This document shows, in pieces, positions 1 to 8,367 of a DNA stretch of 64,000 nt. The position numbers and the translations under genes are program-made. The first letter of the stretch is position 1, and every line of letters starts with the position of its first letter. The DNA is from Candidatus Latescibacterota bacterium (GTDB taxonomy: Bacteria > JAAXHH01), in assembly GCA_022821085.1 (NCBI GenBank), contig JAJEEG010000006.1, forward strand, positions 2,315,330 through 2,379,329, given 5' to 3'. The notes below the pieces were generated by a model. The model had not been told where the DNA came from. It saw only the letters and a program-made list of their open reading frames with translations, and searched no databases.

Positions 1-21
1 TACTTACAAGGAGATACCGCC

Positions 22-903
22 ATGAACTTGCACGAAGTGTTTACCCGCTTCCCAGACCAACAATCCTGCATCGACCACCTTGAAGCGATCCGGTTCAAGA
101 ATGGCCCTTACTGCCCGCAATGCGGTTGCGCCGATCCCGACAAGGTACGCCGTTCAAACCTGAAAAGCCGTGTCGGTCGGTGGAACTGCCACGACTGTAA
201 ATCCTCGTTTAACGTCCTGTCGAAAACGCCGCTCTCCGGAACACACATTCCCCTGCCCCGATGGTTCGCGGTGCTGGCCCTCATGGTCAATGCCAAGAAG
301 TCGTTATCGTCCCACCAGATCGCCCGGGACCTGGGATTGACGCAACCGACCGCCCTTTTCATGCAGGAACGCCTGCGGGCGGTCATGGCGTCGGATCAGG
401 CCGGTCTGCTGGGCGGCATCGTGGAAGCGGACGAAACCTACGTGGGAGCCAAGCGCCGTAAGAAGAACAAGCGGGACGACTTCCCGCACGGCGGACAAGG
501 CAAGTCGGACAAAACGCCCGTAGTCGGTGCGGTATCACGAGGCGGCAAGGTCGTTGCGAAAGTCGCGAACGACACGAAAGCCAAGACCATCCTGAACTTC
601 ATCCGGTCGAACGTAAGCCCCGCCGCCCGGTTCGTCGTTACCGACGAGAGCTCCGCGTATCATGGCGTGCGCGGTCTGTGGCCGCATTCGGTCATCAACC
701 ACAGTCGCCAGTACGTCAACGGCCCGGTCCATACCAACACGATCGAGGGCTTTTGGTCGCTCTTGAAGCGGGCGTGGTACGGCAGCCATCACAAATACAC
801 GGTGGGGCGTATGCCTTTGTTTGTTGCGGAAGCCGCGTGGAAGTACAACCACCGCGAAGACGCTTGCCCGTGGGATTCGTTCCTCAACGGCTTATTCGCG
901 TAG
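22..903 (+). CDS. IS1595 family (ISXO2-like) transposase
   Basis: DDE transposase of 293 aa. An N-terminal zinc ribbon has two CxxC pairs (C31/C34 and C56/C59). Next comes a helix-turn-helix-like segment around residues 92-120. The catalytic core follows, with D137 in VEADETYVG, D208 in VVTDESSAY and E242 in HTNTIEGFWSLLKR, giving D-D and D-E spacings of 71 and 34. The AAGGAG at bases 9-14 sits 8 nt before the ATG and supports this start. Length and motif order match complete IS1595 members, so the gene looks intact. It belongs to a different subgroup from the transposase at 47.3 kb, which has a different N-terminus and VEVDEAF in place of VEADETY. Confidence 0.93.
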   Translation: MNLHEVFTRFPDQQSCIDHLEAIRFKNGPYCPQCGCADPDKVRRSNLKSRVGRWNCHDCKSSFNVLSKTPLSGTHIPLPRWFAVLALMVNAKKSLSSHQIARDLGLTQPTALFMQERLRAVMASDQAGLLGGIVEADETYVGAKRRKKNKRDDFPHGGQGKSDKTPVVGAVSRGGKVVAKVANDTKAKTILNFIRSNVSPAARFVVTDESSAYHGVRGLWPHSVINHSRQYVNGPVHTNTIEGFWSLLKRAWYGSHHKYTVGRMPLFVAEAAWKYNHREDACPWDSFLNGLFA

Positions 904-2148
904 TCGGGCGATCAGGTACTCCATGCCCCGGTCCCCTTTGACCGCGTTGCAAGCGCCGCACAACAATTGCAGGTTGTCGATGTGATCAGTCCCGCCCTGC
1001 TTGCGGCCGATGATATGGTCAATCGTCATGTTGCGGATCGGGAACAGCACGTCGCACCCGGCGCACTCGCCGCCTTGCTCGCCGTACAGTCGGGTTTTGT
1101 TCTCCGGCGCGTTGTACGGCGGCACTTTCCCCAGATCCTCGCGCTTCGGCACGTCCTTCCTGTTTACGATGTCGTAGAAAAGACCGCCTACCGCTTCGAT
1201 ACGCCGCCGTACAAGGTCGAACGCCACCGGAGACACGTCAATGCCAGCCCATTGCCTGTTAAGGTCGTTAGCGGCCACGCACGCGGTCGCACAACCCGCA
1301 AACGGATCAAGCACCATATCGCCCTCGTTACTGGATGCTTTGATAATGCGTTGTAGCAGGGACAAGGGTTTTTGGGTCGGGTAGCCGGTTTCCTCTCTTT
1401 CCGTAGTCGGAAACCAACCCCGGCGACTGGACAATTGCATGATGTCTGACCATACGGTTGAAAGCGGCATTCCCGGGCTTTCATCCAAGTACTGCCTGAT
1501 GATAACCCCCCCCCGACTACGTGTCTGGTATGCCCTTCCCTGTTCATCCTCATGCCGGAACCATTTTTTGACATACTCCGTGCTGTATGGCGTGTATTGC
1601 CGGACGTACAAATGCTTGCCGTAATCGACCGCGTAAACCAGTAACACATCGTGGACCTTGACAGGTTTCTGGCCGCCAGTTCGCCCGCCCGATGGCGTAC
1701 CGTAATTCCATACGATTTCGTTGAGGAAGTTACCCCTTCCGAATACGGCATCCATGAGCAGTTTCAGGTAGTGGCTTGCATGCTGGTTGCAATGCAGGTA
1801 GATGCTTCCCGTAGGCTTCAACAGTCTGTGCATCTCCAACAGGCGCGGCGCCATGTAGATCAGGTAGGACTTATCCGAATCCGTCATGGCCGCGTCAATA
1901 ACCCGGTTCAACTTCGGGTGTTTCAACTGGATCAGGTCGAGCCATGCAATATCCACGTCCTGCAACGTCCACGTGTCCTTAAACTCGGCCCCGGCCGCCA
2001 TGCTTCCCACCGGCGCGGCATAGTCGGCCTTGCTGTTGAACGGCGGATCCAGGTAAATCAGATCCACGCTTTCGCTGTTCATCCCCCGCATGATCGGCAG
2101 GTTGTCGCCCGTCCACATCGTTTGATTCGACCAGTTAGGTTGTGCCAT
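892..2148 (-). CDS. DNA (adenine/cytosine-N4) methyltransferase fused to C-terminal HNH domain
   Basis: Protein of 418 aa with two fused activities. The methyltransferase has catalytic motif IV DPPF at 34-37 and the SAM-binding motif DPFAG at 281-285. This order (IV, recognition region, I) is that of beta-class amino-methyltransferases, so the variable part at about 150-250 is the likely target-recognition region. The C-terminus (about 355-405) is an HNH nuclease-type domain: C362/C365, D377-H378, N392, C397/C400. The start overlaps the stop of the upstream 58-aa ORF as TGATG, so translation is probably coupled. The stop overlaps the transposase tail by 12 bp. A second homologue lies at 48.3 kb beside another IS1595 transposase. 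Whether the HNH part cuts DNA is unknown. Confidence 0.88.
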   Translation of the reverse strand: MAQPNWSNQTMWTGDNLPIMRGMNSESVDLIYLDPPFNSKADYAAPVGSMAAGAEFKDTWTLQDVDIAWLDLIQLKHPKLNRVIDAAMTDSDKSYLIYMAPRLLEMHRLLKPTGSIYLHCNQHASHYLKLLMDAVFGRGNFLNEIVWNYGTPSGGRTGGQKPVKVHDVLLVYAVDYGKHLYVRQYTPYSTEYVKKWFRHEDEQGRAYQTRSRGGVIIRQYLDESPGMPLSTVWSDIMQLSSRRGWFPTTEREETGYPTQKPLSLLQRIIKASSNEGDMVLDPFAGCATACVAANDLNRQWAGIDVSPVAFDLVRRRIEAVGGLFYDIVNRKDVPKREDLGKVPPYNAPENKTRLYGEQGGECAGCDVLFPIRNMTIDHIIGRKQGGTDHIDNLQLLCGACNAVKGDRGMEYLIARLRE

Positions 2149-2324
2149 CAGAACCCGATCTCCTTGTCGTTCGGTTCCTTGTCCTCCGGAGGTTCGGGAA
2201 GCCTCCGCAGGATTTCTTCGAGCAAGGCTTCAATCCTGAACAGTGATTTCGTTTCGGAACTCACCAGGTCGATACGGGGCGGCTGAAAACCTCTTGCAAT
2301 ATTATCCATTTCGCCTATCTTCAT
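2148..2324 (-). CDS. 58-aa ORF translationally coupled to the methyltransferase-HNH gene
   Basis: A short ORF beginning MKIGEMDNIARGF and ending EPNDKEIGF. A GGAGGG lies 7 nt before its ATG. Its TGA overlaps the methyltransferase ATG as TGATG. The composition is acidic and helical, with a segment rich in Leu and Glu (about residues 27-42). No family is recognised. The position recalls small controller or leader proteins upstream of modification genes, but no DNA-binding motif is visible, so that role is only a guess. Coupling and a good ribosome-binding site make it a likely real gene. Confidence 0.6.
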   Translation of the reverse strand: MKIGEMDNIARGFQPPRIDLVSSETKSLFRIEALLEEILRRLPEPPEDKEPNDKEIGF

Positions 2325-2404
2325 GATTATACCCTCCGGGTGGAGTGGTTATTGATTGCCGGTTGACCCCCGGCATGAACGCAAGTGGCCCCTGACCCTG
2401 CGGG

Positions 2405-2490
2405 CCTGTTTTAAAACAGGTTGCCTGTCCGCAACCTGCGATTACTTTCCTACTACATGCCTTGCAAGATAATCGTTCGCGGTTATCTTG
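2405..2490. promoter_or_regulatory. Cluster of three perfect inverted repeats ahead of the methyltransferase operon
   Basis: Three perfect palindromes lie between the methyltransferase operon and pgk. CCTGTTTTAAAACAGG spans 2405-2420. CAGGTTGC and GCAACCTG (2417-2438) are separated by 6 nt and share CAGG with the first. CAAGATAA and TTATCTTG (2465-2490) are separated by 10 nt. On the minus strand TTGCAA (2467-2462) stands 17 bp from TAATCG (2444-2439), a fair promoter for the 58-aa ORF. The first two palindromes then lie just downstream of its -10, where an operator would act. ATCTTGTCA also occurs twice (2485 and 2509). The stretch may instead include the transposon end. Confidence 0.5.
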
Positions 2491-2546
2491 TCAATCGTAA
2501 AAGTACAAATCTTGTCATTGCGCGATAAATTCGCAGGGGCAGCCCC

Positions 2547-3734
2547 ATGAAAATCCGCCCCTTTACCGACCTCGAACTGCGCGGCCGGCGCGTACTCGTC
2601 CGCGTGGACTACAACGTCCCCCTCGACGATGCGGGGCACATCACCGACGACACGCGCATCCGGGCGTCGCTCCCCACGCTGCGGCATATCCTGGACCACG
2701 GTGGCAGGGCCATCCTGATGACGCATCTCGGACGGCCGATAGGGGTCAGGGAAGGCCTGCGCCTGAAACCGGTGGCGGACCGGCTATCCGAACTCCTGGG
2801 CCAACCTGTCGGCTACGTGCGGGAGACCGTCGGGCCGGCCGCGGAACGCGCCGCAGCAGATATGGAGAACGGCGAATGCCTCCTGCTGGAGAACGTCCGG
2901 TTCTATGGCGGGGAGACCCGGAACGATCCGGATTTCGCACGCGAACTCGCTGCGCTGGGGGAGATCTATGTGAACGATGCCTTCGGAACGGCCCATCGCG
3001 CCCACGCGTCCACCGAGGGCGTGGCACGACTGCTGCCCGAGCGCGCGGCCGGTTTCCTCATGCAGAAGGAACTGGAATACCTCTCGGGTGCGATCGAAAA
3101 CCCGAAAGGGAGGTTGGTCGTTATTCTCGGCGGGGCCAAGGTGTCGGACAAGATCGAAGCGACGCGCCGGTTCATCGAGATCGCCGACGGGCTGATCATC
3201 GGCGGCGGCATGGCCTATACTTTTCTCGCAAGCCGGCGCGAGCCGATCGGAAGAAGCCTGTTGGAGGAAGATCGACTGGGTTTCGCGGCAGAGATCCTTG
3301 CCCGGGCGACCGACCAGGGTAAACCAATCCTGCTGCCCGCGGACCATATTGTGGCCGACTCAATCGACGCCAGTGCGACTGCGATGCATGTCGACCAGAT
3401 TCCCATAGGATCAATGGGCCTCGATATCGGGCCTGAAACCCGGCGTCAGTTCGCCGAAGCCATTGGTGACGCGGGTACCATCCTGTGGAATGGCCCCATG
3501 GGTGTCTTTGAAATGGAGGCGTTCGCGGGGGGCACGCGGGAGGTCGCGCTCGCCATCGCGGAGGCAACCAGCCGGGGAGCCGTGTCCATCATCGGGGGAG
3601 GTGATACGGCGGCGGCCGTCAACGCCCTCGGTCTCGCCGGCCGCATGAGCCACGTATCCACAGGTGGGGGCGCTTCGCTTGAGTTGCTGGAGGGTAAAGT
3701 GCTTCCTGGGGTCAGCGTGCTGGAGGTGAGTTGA
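2547..3734 (+). CDS. pgk: Phosphoglycerate kinase
   Basis: Glycolytic and gluconeogenic enzyme of 395 aa, the usual bacterial length. It transfers phosphate between 1,3-bisphosphoglycerate and ADP in the cytoplasm. The N-terminal RVDYNVPLDD and MTHLGRP form the phosphoglycerate pocket. GGAKVSDKI, NGPMGVFE and GGGDTAAA are the nucleotide-domain signatures. The GGGGCAGCCCC just before the ATG gives only a modest ribosome-binding site, but the N-terminus aligns with the family from the first residues. It stands alone, without gapA or tpiA next to it, and directly borders the mobile unit on its left. Confidence 0.97.
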   Translation: MKIRPFTDLELRGRRVLVRVDYNVPLDDAGHITDDTRIRASLPTLRHILDHGGRAILMTHLGRPIGVREGLRLKPVADRLSELLGQPVGYVRETVGPAAERAAADMENGECLLLENVRFYGGETRNDPDFARELAALGEIYVNDAFGTAHRAHASTEGVARLLPERAAGFLMQKELEYLSGAIENPKGRLVVILGGAKVSDKIEATRRFIEIADGLIIGGGMAYTFLASRREPIGRSLLEEDRLGFAAEILARATDQGKPILLPADHIVADSIDASATAMHVDQIPIGSMGLDIGPETRRQFAEAIGDAGTILWNGPMGVFEMEAFAGGTREVALAIAEATSRGAVSIIGGGDTAAAVNALGLAGRMSHVSTGGGASLELLEGKVLPGVSVLEVS

Positions 3735-3758
3735 ACCTCCAGTCACCGACAGCGAACA

Positions 3759-4337
3759 TCAATTCCCTATAAAACTGATGCGCCCAAGATTATCCGGAAA
3801 CCGACCGAAATGCTGGGGAATGACCTCGTAAGATCGCCAGTCACGTTGCCAGGCGTATCTCGGTGTGCCGATCCTGGCGGCGACCGGGCCCGCGATGGAT
3901 TCAATCATCGTGGTGTTGCCGCGAAAATCGGTGACGCGGATGTTTATCTCACCCCGACTCTTCGGCGTGTCGGTGGTCAGCACCAATTGCAGGCTTCGGA
4001 ACTGGGTGAACCGGTCGCCATAGATGCTTCCCCACAGGTTTACCTTGATGCCATCGGGCGTTGCCTGCTGGGTGATTTTGATTTCTTCGGGCAGCGCGAG
4101 CACCTTGCATCCCTCCAGGTCCGGGGAGATGAACTCCACGCTCGTCAGGTACTCGGCGTTTTTCGTCTCGACGGTATATAACCAATTCTTGGGACCGGCC
4201 GGCATGACCGTCACCGCGACCAGGTCCTTGGACTCCACGAGTGACGGCCTGCGGGCGGCGCATCCGACGACAGAAACCAGGACGAAAGACAGCATCACGG
4301 CGGAAACTACGAAGAGGGTCAGGTTGCGTCGTTTCAC
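3759..4337 (-). CDS. Hypothetical lipoprotein
   Basis: Predicted lipoprotein of 192 aa from a GTG start at 4337. I chose this over the ATG at 4358 because AGGAGG lies 6 nt before it and the signal peptide then begins MKRRN. A hydrophobic stretch ends in the lipobox VVGC with Cys26 as lipid anchor. The rest is beta-rich, with no motif I recognise (for example the stretch LVLTTDTPKSRGEINIRVTD). It stands alone between pgk (convergent) and the LysR gene. Function unknown; envelope location is inferred from the signal. Confidence 0.75.
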   Translation of the reverse strand: MKRRNLTLFVVSAVMLSFVLVSVVGCAARRPSLVESKDLVAVTVMPAGPKNWLYTVETKNAEYLTSVEFISPDLEGCKVLALPEEIKITQQATPDGIKVNLWGSIYGDRFTQFRSLQLVLTTDTPKSRGEINIRVTDFRGNTTMIESIAGPVAARIGTPRYAWQRDWRSYEVIPQHFGRFPDNLGRISFIGN

Positions 4338-4480
4338 GATCCACCTCCTGGCGTGCACTACGTTTTCCGGAGAATAACAAATATCTATACAGGTATACGT
4401 CCAAACACAAGAACTGTTCCCGATTACCGCCGGACTGCGACGCCAAATCGAACCGTTTCAAACTGTTTCGGCCTGCCCTA

Positions 4481-5422
4481 TCACGCCGCCGGCTTGCCCC
4501 GGTCCTCCGCGATCTTCCTGCGCCCCGGCCTGAAGTACGCCTGCAGGGCCTCCAGAAAACTCCGGGCCGCCCGGGAAAGATACCGCCCCTTGAGGTAGAT
4601 CGCGCCCATTTTCTGGTGGGGACGGTTTCGGAAGTCTCCGATCGTGACCTGCGCGAGCGTGCCGTTTTCCAGTTCCTCCTGGATGGCTATGGAGGGAACG
4701 ATGGACAGGCCCGCCTCGATTCGCACGAAGTGCTTGATGACTTCGATAGAACTGAGCTCCATGGCGACGTCGAGTTGTACCCGCGACTTCTCGCACAGAT
4801 CGTCGATGAGGCGCCGCGAGGCACAGTGCTGGTCGAGCAGGATCAGCGGATACTGCTCCATATCCTTGAGATGCACCGTCCGGCGTTTCGCCAGGGGATG
4901 ACCCGGCGGCGTGATCAGCACGTCGTGGCGGGAGAACAGCGGGATCGTCTCGATCTCCCGGGGCAGGTAGGCCAGCGTGACCACGCCGAGATCCACCTCC
5001 CCGTCGACCACGGCCTGGATGGTCCGCAGCGACGTGGCGTTCTTCACGACGATGTCGATGCCGGGATAGCGGTCCTGGAAGGACTTGAGGATGGCCGGCA
5101 GGCGGTAGCAGCCCGTGGTGTCGGACGTGCAGAGCACGAGACGGCCGGCCTCGAGACGGTCAAGGTCTTCCAGTTCCTGCACGGCCTCCTTCATCAGCCC
5201 TTCCATCTCGCTCACGTACTTGAGCAGCACCTTGCCCGCCTCGGTGAGCGCGAGATGCCGGGTCGTCCTGTGGAAGAGCGGCTGGCCGATTTCGCCCTCG
5301 AGCTTGGCCACCTGGATGCTCACGGCGGACTGGGACCGGAAAAGGGCTTTCGCCGCAAGAGAAAAGCTCCCGTGACGGGCCACGGCGTGAAAGGCGACAG
5401 CCTGATCATAGGACAGGTTCAT
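4481..5422 (-). CDS. LysR family transcriptional regulator
   Basis: Regulator of 313 aa. The N-terminal winged helix-turn-helix (about 1-65) contains the LysR pattern FHAVARHGSFSLAAKALFRS followed by QVAKLEGEIGQPLFHR. The effector-binding domain spans about 90-300 with typical segments such as YRLPAILKSFQDRYPGI. It is divergent from guaB across a 220-bp gap holding a strong promoter, the usual arrangement for a LysR protein that controls its neighbour or itself. The ligand cannot be told from sequence. Confidence 0.93.
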   Translation of the reverse strand: MNLSYDQAVAFHAVARHGSFSLAAKALFRSQSAVSIQVAKLEGEIGQPLFHRTTRHLALTEAGKVLLKYVSEMEGLMKEAVQELEDLDRLEAGRLVLCTSDTTGCYRLPAILKSFQDRYPGIDIVVKNATSLRTIQAVVDGEVDLGVVTLAYLPREIETIPLFSRHDVLITPPGHPLAKRRTVHLKDMEQYPLILLDQHCASRRLIDDLCEKSRVQLDVAMELSSIEVIKHFVRIEAGLSIVPSIAIQEELENGTLAQVTIGDFRNRPHQKMGAIYLKGRYLSRAARSFLEALQAYFRPGRRKIAEDRGKPAA

Positions 5423-5461
5423 TTATTCATTCACGTAATAGCGCGTATTTAAATTATTAAT

Positions 5462-5489
5462 TTGACTAATATATCAAACCCGGTATTAT
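5462..5489 (+). promoter_or_regulatory. Sigma-70-type promoter in front of guaB
   Basis: TTGACT (5462-5467) and TATTAT (5484-5489) are separated by 16 bp in an AT-rich pocket of otherwise GC-rich sequence. The direction is toward guaB, leaving a leader of about 145 nt. It lies within 70 bp of the divergent LysR start, so the regulator could affect it. Confidence 0.6.
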
Positions 5490-5642
5490 GTCAAGGCAAA
5501 ATCGGTGGAATGATGTATATTGGTGGACTCGTATGTCGAGCTGTCGATTGACGTGTAAATGGATCAGTACAACCTCGGATCACCGTATCGGGAATCCGAA
5601 CGGGGAAATGGATCCTCAAACGGCTTCCCTCGGAGGACATAA

Positions 5643-7130
5643 ATGGCGCACATAGCCTCAACCGTTTCTCACAGTCTCAAGGAATACCGTCTTTTGCCCC
5701 GCCTGACCCAGGCCGACGCGAACGCCCAGCACGTGTCGCTGGAGACGCGCCTCTGCCGGCAGGGAGGCGGCTACCTGGCGCTGCGCACGCCCTTCCTCAG
5801 CGCGGCCATGCAGGCGGTCACCAGCGTGGAGATGGCCATCGCCATGGCCCAGCTGGGCGGCATGGGCGTGTTCGCCGTGAGCCAGACCATCGAGGAGCAG
5901 TGCGGCAAGATCGACGCGGTGAAACGGTTCAAGGCCGGGTTTCAGACCGATATCGTCACGCTGTCCCCGGAGCAGTCCATCGGCGATGTGATCGGTATCA
6001 TGAACGATACGGGCTACCACACCTTCCCGGTGACGGATACCGGCGTCTTCCACGGCAAGCTGGTGGGCGTGATCACAGACAAGGACTTTGACGAGCGGTA
6101 CGATCATGAACTGCGGGTGGGCGACCGCATGAAGACCGACGTGCAGACCGGCGCCGAGGAGGACGACCTGAAGACGGCGAACACGCGGATGATCGAGTAC
6201 GGCCGCGGGTTTCTGCCCATGGTTTCCTCCGAAGGGACGCTGGTGTCGGTGGTGTTCAAGCGCGACCTCGACAAGCATATCCGCCATCCCCATTCCACGG
6301 AGGACGCCCAGAAGCGCCTCGTGGTCGGCGCGGCCGTATCGACTCATCCCGAGGACCGGGACCGGGTGGAAGCGCTGATCGAGCACCAGGCCGACGTGAT
6401 CGTCATCGACGCTTCCGACGGCCATACCGAGTACCAGGGCGAGACCCTGAAATGGATCAAGTCCCACTACGACATCCCGGTGATCGCCGGGAACGTGGTG
6501 ACGCGGGAGGGGTTCGACTACCTGGCCGGCTGCGGCGCGGACGCCGTCAAGATCGGCATGGGGATCGCGTCGGGCTGCACGACGCAGATGGTGAAGGCCA
6601 CCGGCCGCGGCCAGGCCACCTCCATCCTGGAAGTCTCCGCGGCCCGGGACGCGTGGTTGCAGGCCACGGGCGACTATCTGCCCCTGGTGGCGGACGGCAG
6701 CATCCAGGGTCCCGCGGACATGCTCGTCGCGCTGTCGCTGGGCGCCGACACGCTCATGATGGGCAATCTCCTGGCGCGGTTTACCGAGAGCCACGGCGAA
6801 CTGGTCCGCAACGCCGCCGGTGACCTGGTCAAGGAATACTGGATGGAAGGCAGCCGGAAAGCCTTCAACAACCGGCGCTACGCACAGCTCGCCAGCACGT
6901 TCTTCGAGGAAGGCATCGTGGGCCAGGTGCCCCACGCGGGGTCGGTCTACGACAAGCTGCCCATCGTCATGCAGATGCTCAAGTCGGGCATGGCCACGGC
7001 GGGATGCGCGACCATCGAGGCGCTGCACCGGGACGCCGTCCTGGAACTGCAGTCCAACGTGTCCCTCGACGACAGCGGCGTGCACGACATGTCCGCCATC
7101 CAGTCCATCCAGGAGTTCGGGATCACCTGA
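5643..7130 (+). CDS. guaB: IMP dehydrogenase, divergent catalytic-loop type
   Basis: Oxidises IMP to XMP with NAD+, the committing step of guanine nucleotide synthesis. The protein has 495 aa: a TIM barrel with paired CBS domains inserted at about 105-215. The catalytic loop reads GMGIASGCTTQ with Cys312, not the usual GxGxGSICxT. The segment ATGRGQATSI that follows is typical of a divergent IMPDH branch. The flap keeps the Arg-Tyr pair (RRY, 411-413) and EGIVGQVP, which separates it from GMP reductase. GGAGG stands 6 nt before the ATG. The gene is followed 12 nt later by a HAD gene. Confidence 0.88.
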   Translation: MAHIASTVSHSLKEYRLLPRLTQADANAQHVSLETRLCRQGGGYLALRTPFLSAAMQAVTSVEMAIAMAQLGGMGVFAVSQTIEEQCGKIDAVKRFKAGFQTDIVTLSPEQSIGDVIGIMNDTGYHTFPVTDTGVFHGKLVGVITDKDFDERYDHELRVGDRMKTDVQTGAEEDDLKTANTRMIEYGRGFLPMVSSEGTLVSVVFKRDLDKHIRHPHSTEDAQKRLVVGAAVSTHPEDRDRVEALIEHQADVIVIDASDGHTEYQGETLKWIKSHYDIPVIAGNVVTREGFDYLAGCGADAVKIGMGIASGCTTQMVKATGRGQATSILEVSAARDAWLQATGDYLPLVADGSIQGPADMLVALSLGADTLMMGNLLARFTESHGELVRNAAGDLVKEYWMEGSRKAFNNRRYAQLASTFFEEGIVGQVPHAGSVYDKLPIVMQMLKSGMATAGCATIEALHRDAVLELQSNVSLDDSGVHDMSAIQSIQEFGIT

Positions 7131-7142
7131 TAGCGGAGCGCG

Positions 7143-7814
7143 ATGAAAGTCGTTTTCTTCGATTTGTTCGAGACGCTGATCACCGAGAAGACAAAGAGCG
7201 CCTTCCAGTCGAGATCCCCGAACTACGTGAAACTGCGTACCACGCGGGACCGGGTGGTGCAGTGGTGGGAGGATTTCGGCGGGCGTGTGATGACCGGCGG
7301 GTTTTCGAACTGCCTCGCCAAGTTCGTGCACATGCGTGATGAAGTCGGCTCGCTGGTCTCGGACCGGGAACTCGGCGAAATCGCCCGGGAGTACGAACAG
7401 TGGAAGAGCCGAGTCATAACCGAGGTGGATCCCGGAGTATTGGAGATGCTGGGCGAGGTCAGGGCCCTGGGGCTCGGCATCGGAATCATCAGCAACGCCA
7501 TGCCCTGGGAAGCGTTGGCATGGAACGCCTGTCCGCTACGGGATCACGTGGACGAGGTCGTTTTTTCCTGTGAAGTCGGATTGATGAAGCCGGACAGGGA
7601 GATCTACGATCTTGCCTGTGCGCGCATGGGTGTCCGGCCGTTCGATGCGTATTTCGTCGGGGATGGTGGCTTTGACGAACTGCGCGGCGCGGCAGCCGCC
7701 GGCATGAAGGCGATCCAGGCGGCCTGGTACCTGCGGCAGGAAGTGGCGTGGACCTGGAACCATCCGTTGCCCCGTGCGGACTCCCTGGAAGAGTTGCCGT
7801 CCATGTTGAATTAG
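7143..7814 (+). CDS. HAD family hydrolase (haloacid dehalogenase type)
   Basis: Protein of 223 aa beginning MKVVFFDLFETLITEK. The nucleophile is Asp7 in DLFET. Haloacid-dehalogenase-like members often read DxFxT here, whereas phosphatases usually have DxDxT, so it may be a dehalogenase or a phosphatase of the same branch. Motif II appears as GIISNA. Motif III/IV lies in KPDREIY and FVGDGGFDELRGAAAAGM. It sits 12 nt after guaB, probably in the same transcript. The substrate is unknown. Confidence 0.85.
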   Translation: MKVVFFDLFETLITEKTKSAFQSRSPNYVKLRTTRDRVVQWWEDFGGRVMTGGFSNCLAKFVHMRDEVGSLVSDRELGEIAREYEQWKSRVITEVDPGVLEMLGEVRALGLGIGIISNAMPWEALAWNACPLRDHVDEVVFSCEVGLMKPDREIYDLACARMGVRPFDAYFVGDGGFDELRGAAAAGMKAIQAAWYLRQEVAWTWNHPLPRADSLEELPSMLN

Positions 7815-7898
7815 CACACATTGGGCTGGATGGCCGCGCCCAGTCCATCGTCGCGTCCAACTTCGAGTCCGTCGCCGCGTCCATTGCCGGACCACCCC

Positions 7899-8345
7899 AT
7901 GACCATTCCCCAGCTGAAGCGCAAGCTGCGTCAACTCAAGCAGACCGAGTGCCGCATCCGGTTCCGGACCCGCCCGCAGGAAGCGCACCAGACGCTGGTC
8001 TGGGACGCCTTCTTCTCCACGCGTACCGCGAACGACGACCGGGTCTCGTATCCCCTGAACCGGCTGGTGAACATGGACCACGAAGAGATCAAAAAAGTCT
8101 ACGAGGCCTTCTTCTACCGCGTCTATTTCCAGTACTTCAAGGAACACGGCCTCTCCATGGCCGACGCCTATGACCCGGGATTGCTGTCCCTCCTCGGCCT
8201 GCCGCCCGACGCGAACTTCCAGGACATCAAGCGGCGGTACCGGGAACTGGCCCAGGTCCACCACCCCGACCACGGCGGCGACCACGACGCCTTCATCGAG
8301 GTCGTGGACGCCTACGAACGGTTGACGGACAAGGGCCGTCCTTGA
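7899..8345 (+). CDS. Small J-domain (DnaJ-like) protein
   Basis: Protein of 148 aa starting MTIPQLKRKLRQLK at 7899. An upstream ATG at 7821 would add 26 low-complexity Ser/Pro residues unlike a real N-terminus. The C-terminal third is a J domain: LLGLPPDANFQDIKRRYRELAQVHHPDHGG, with the HPD motif that stimulates DnaK ATPase. It lacks the G/F region, zinc fingers and client-binding domain of true DnaJ, so it is a specialised co-chaperone. The N-terminal helical part is of unknown function. Confidence 0.83.
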   Translation: MTIPQLKRKLRQLKQTECRIRFRTRPQEAHQTLVWDAFFSTRTANDDRVSYPLNRLVNMDHEEIKKVYEAFFYRVYFQYFKEHGLSMADAYDPGLLSLLGLPPDANFQDIKRRYRELAQVHHPDHGGDHDAFIEVVDAYERLTDKGRP

Positions 8346-8367
8346 TCTTCCCACAGGAGTTTCCCTA

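Larger units (their letters stand above)
1..2490. mobile_element. IS1595-like unit carrying a methyltransferase-HNH passenger (left end outside window)
   Basis: A plus-strand IS1595-type transposase (22-903) meets a minus-strand DNA methyltransferase-HNH gene tail to tail, with a 12-bp overlap at 892-903. A coupled 58-aa ORF precedes the methyltransferase. The overlap leaves no spacer, which suggests one mobile unit rather than a chance insertion next to a host gene. The left terminal repeat lies outside the window. The right end was not identified; it probably lies in the palindrome-rich stretch before pgk. IS1595 relatives with passenger genes are known. The boundaries given are approximate. 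Confidence 0.6.

Noticed and set aside
4241-5452. 403-codon plus-strand frame
   Set aside because: Antisense to the LysR regulator and the lipoprotein gene.
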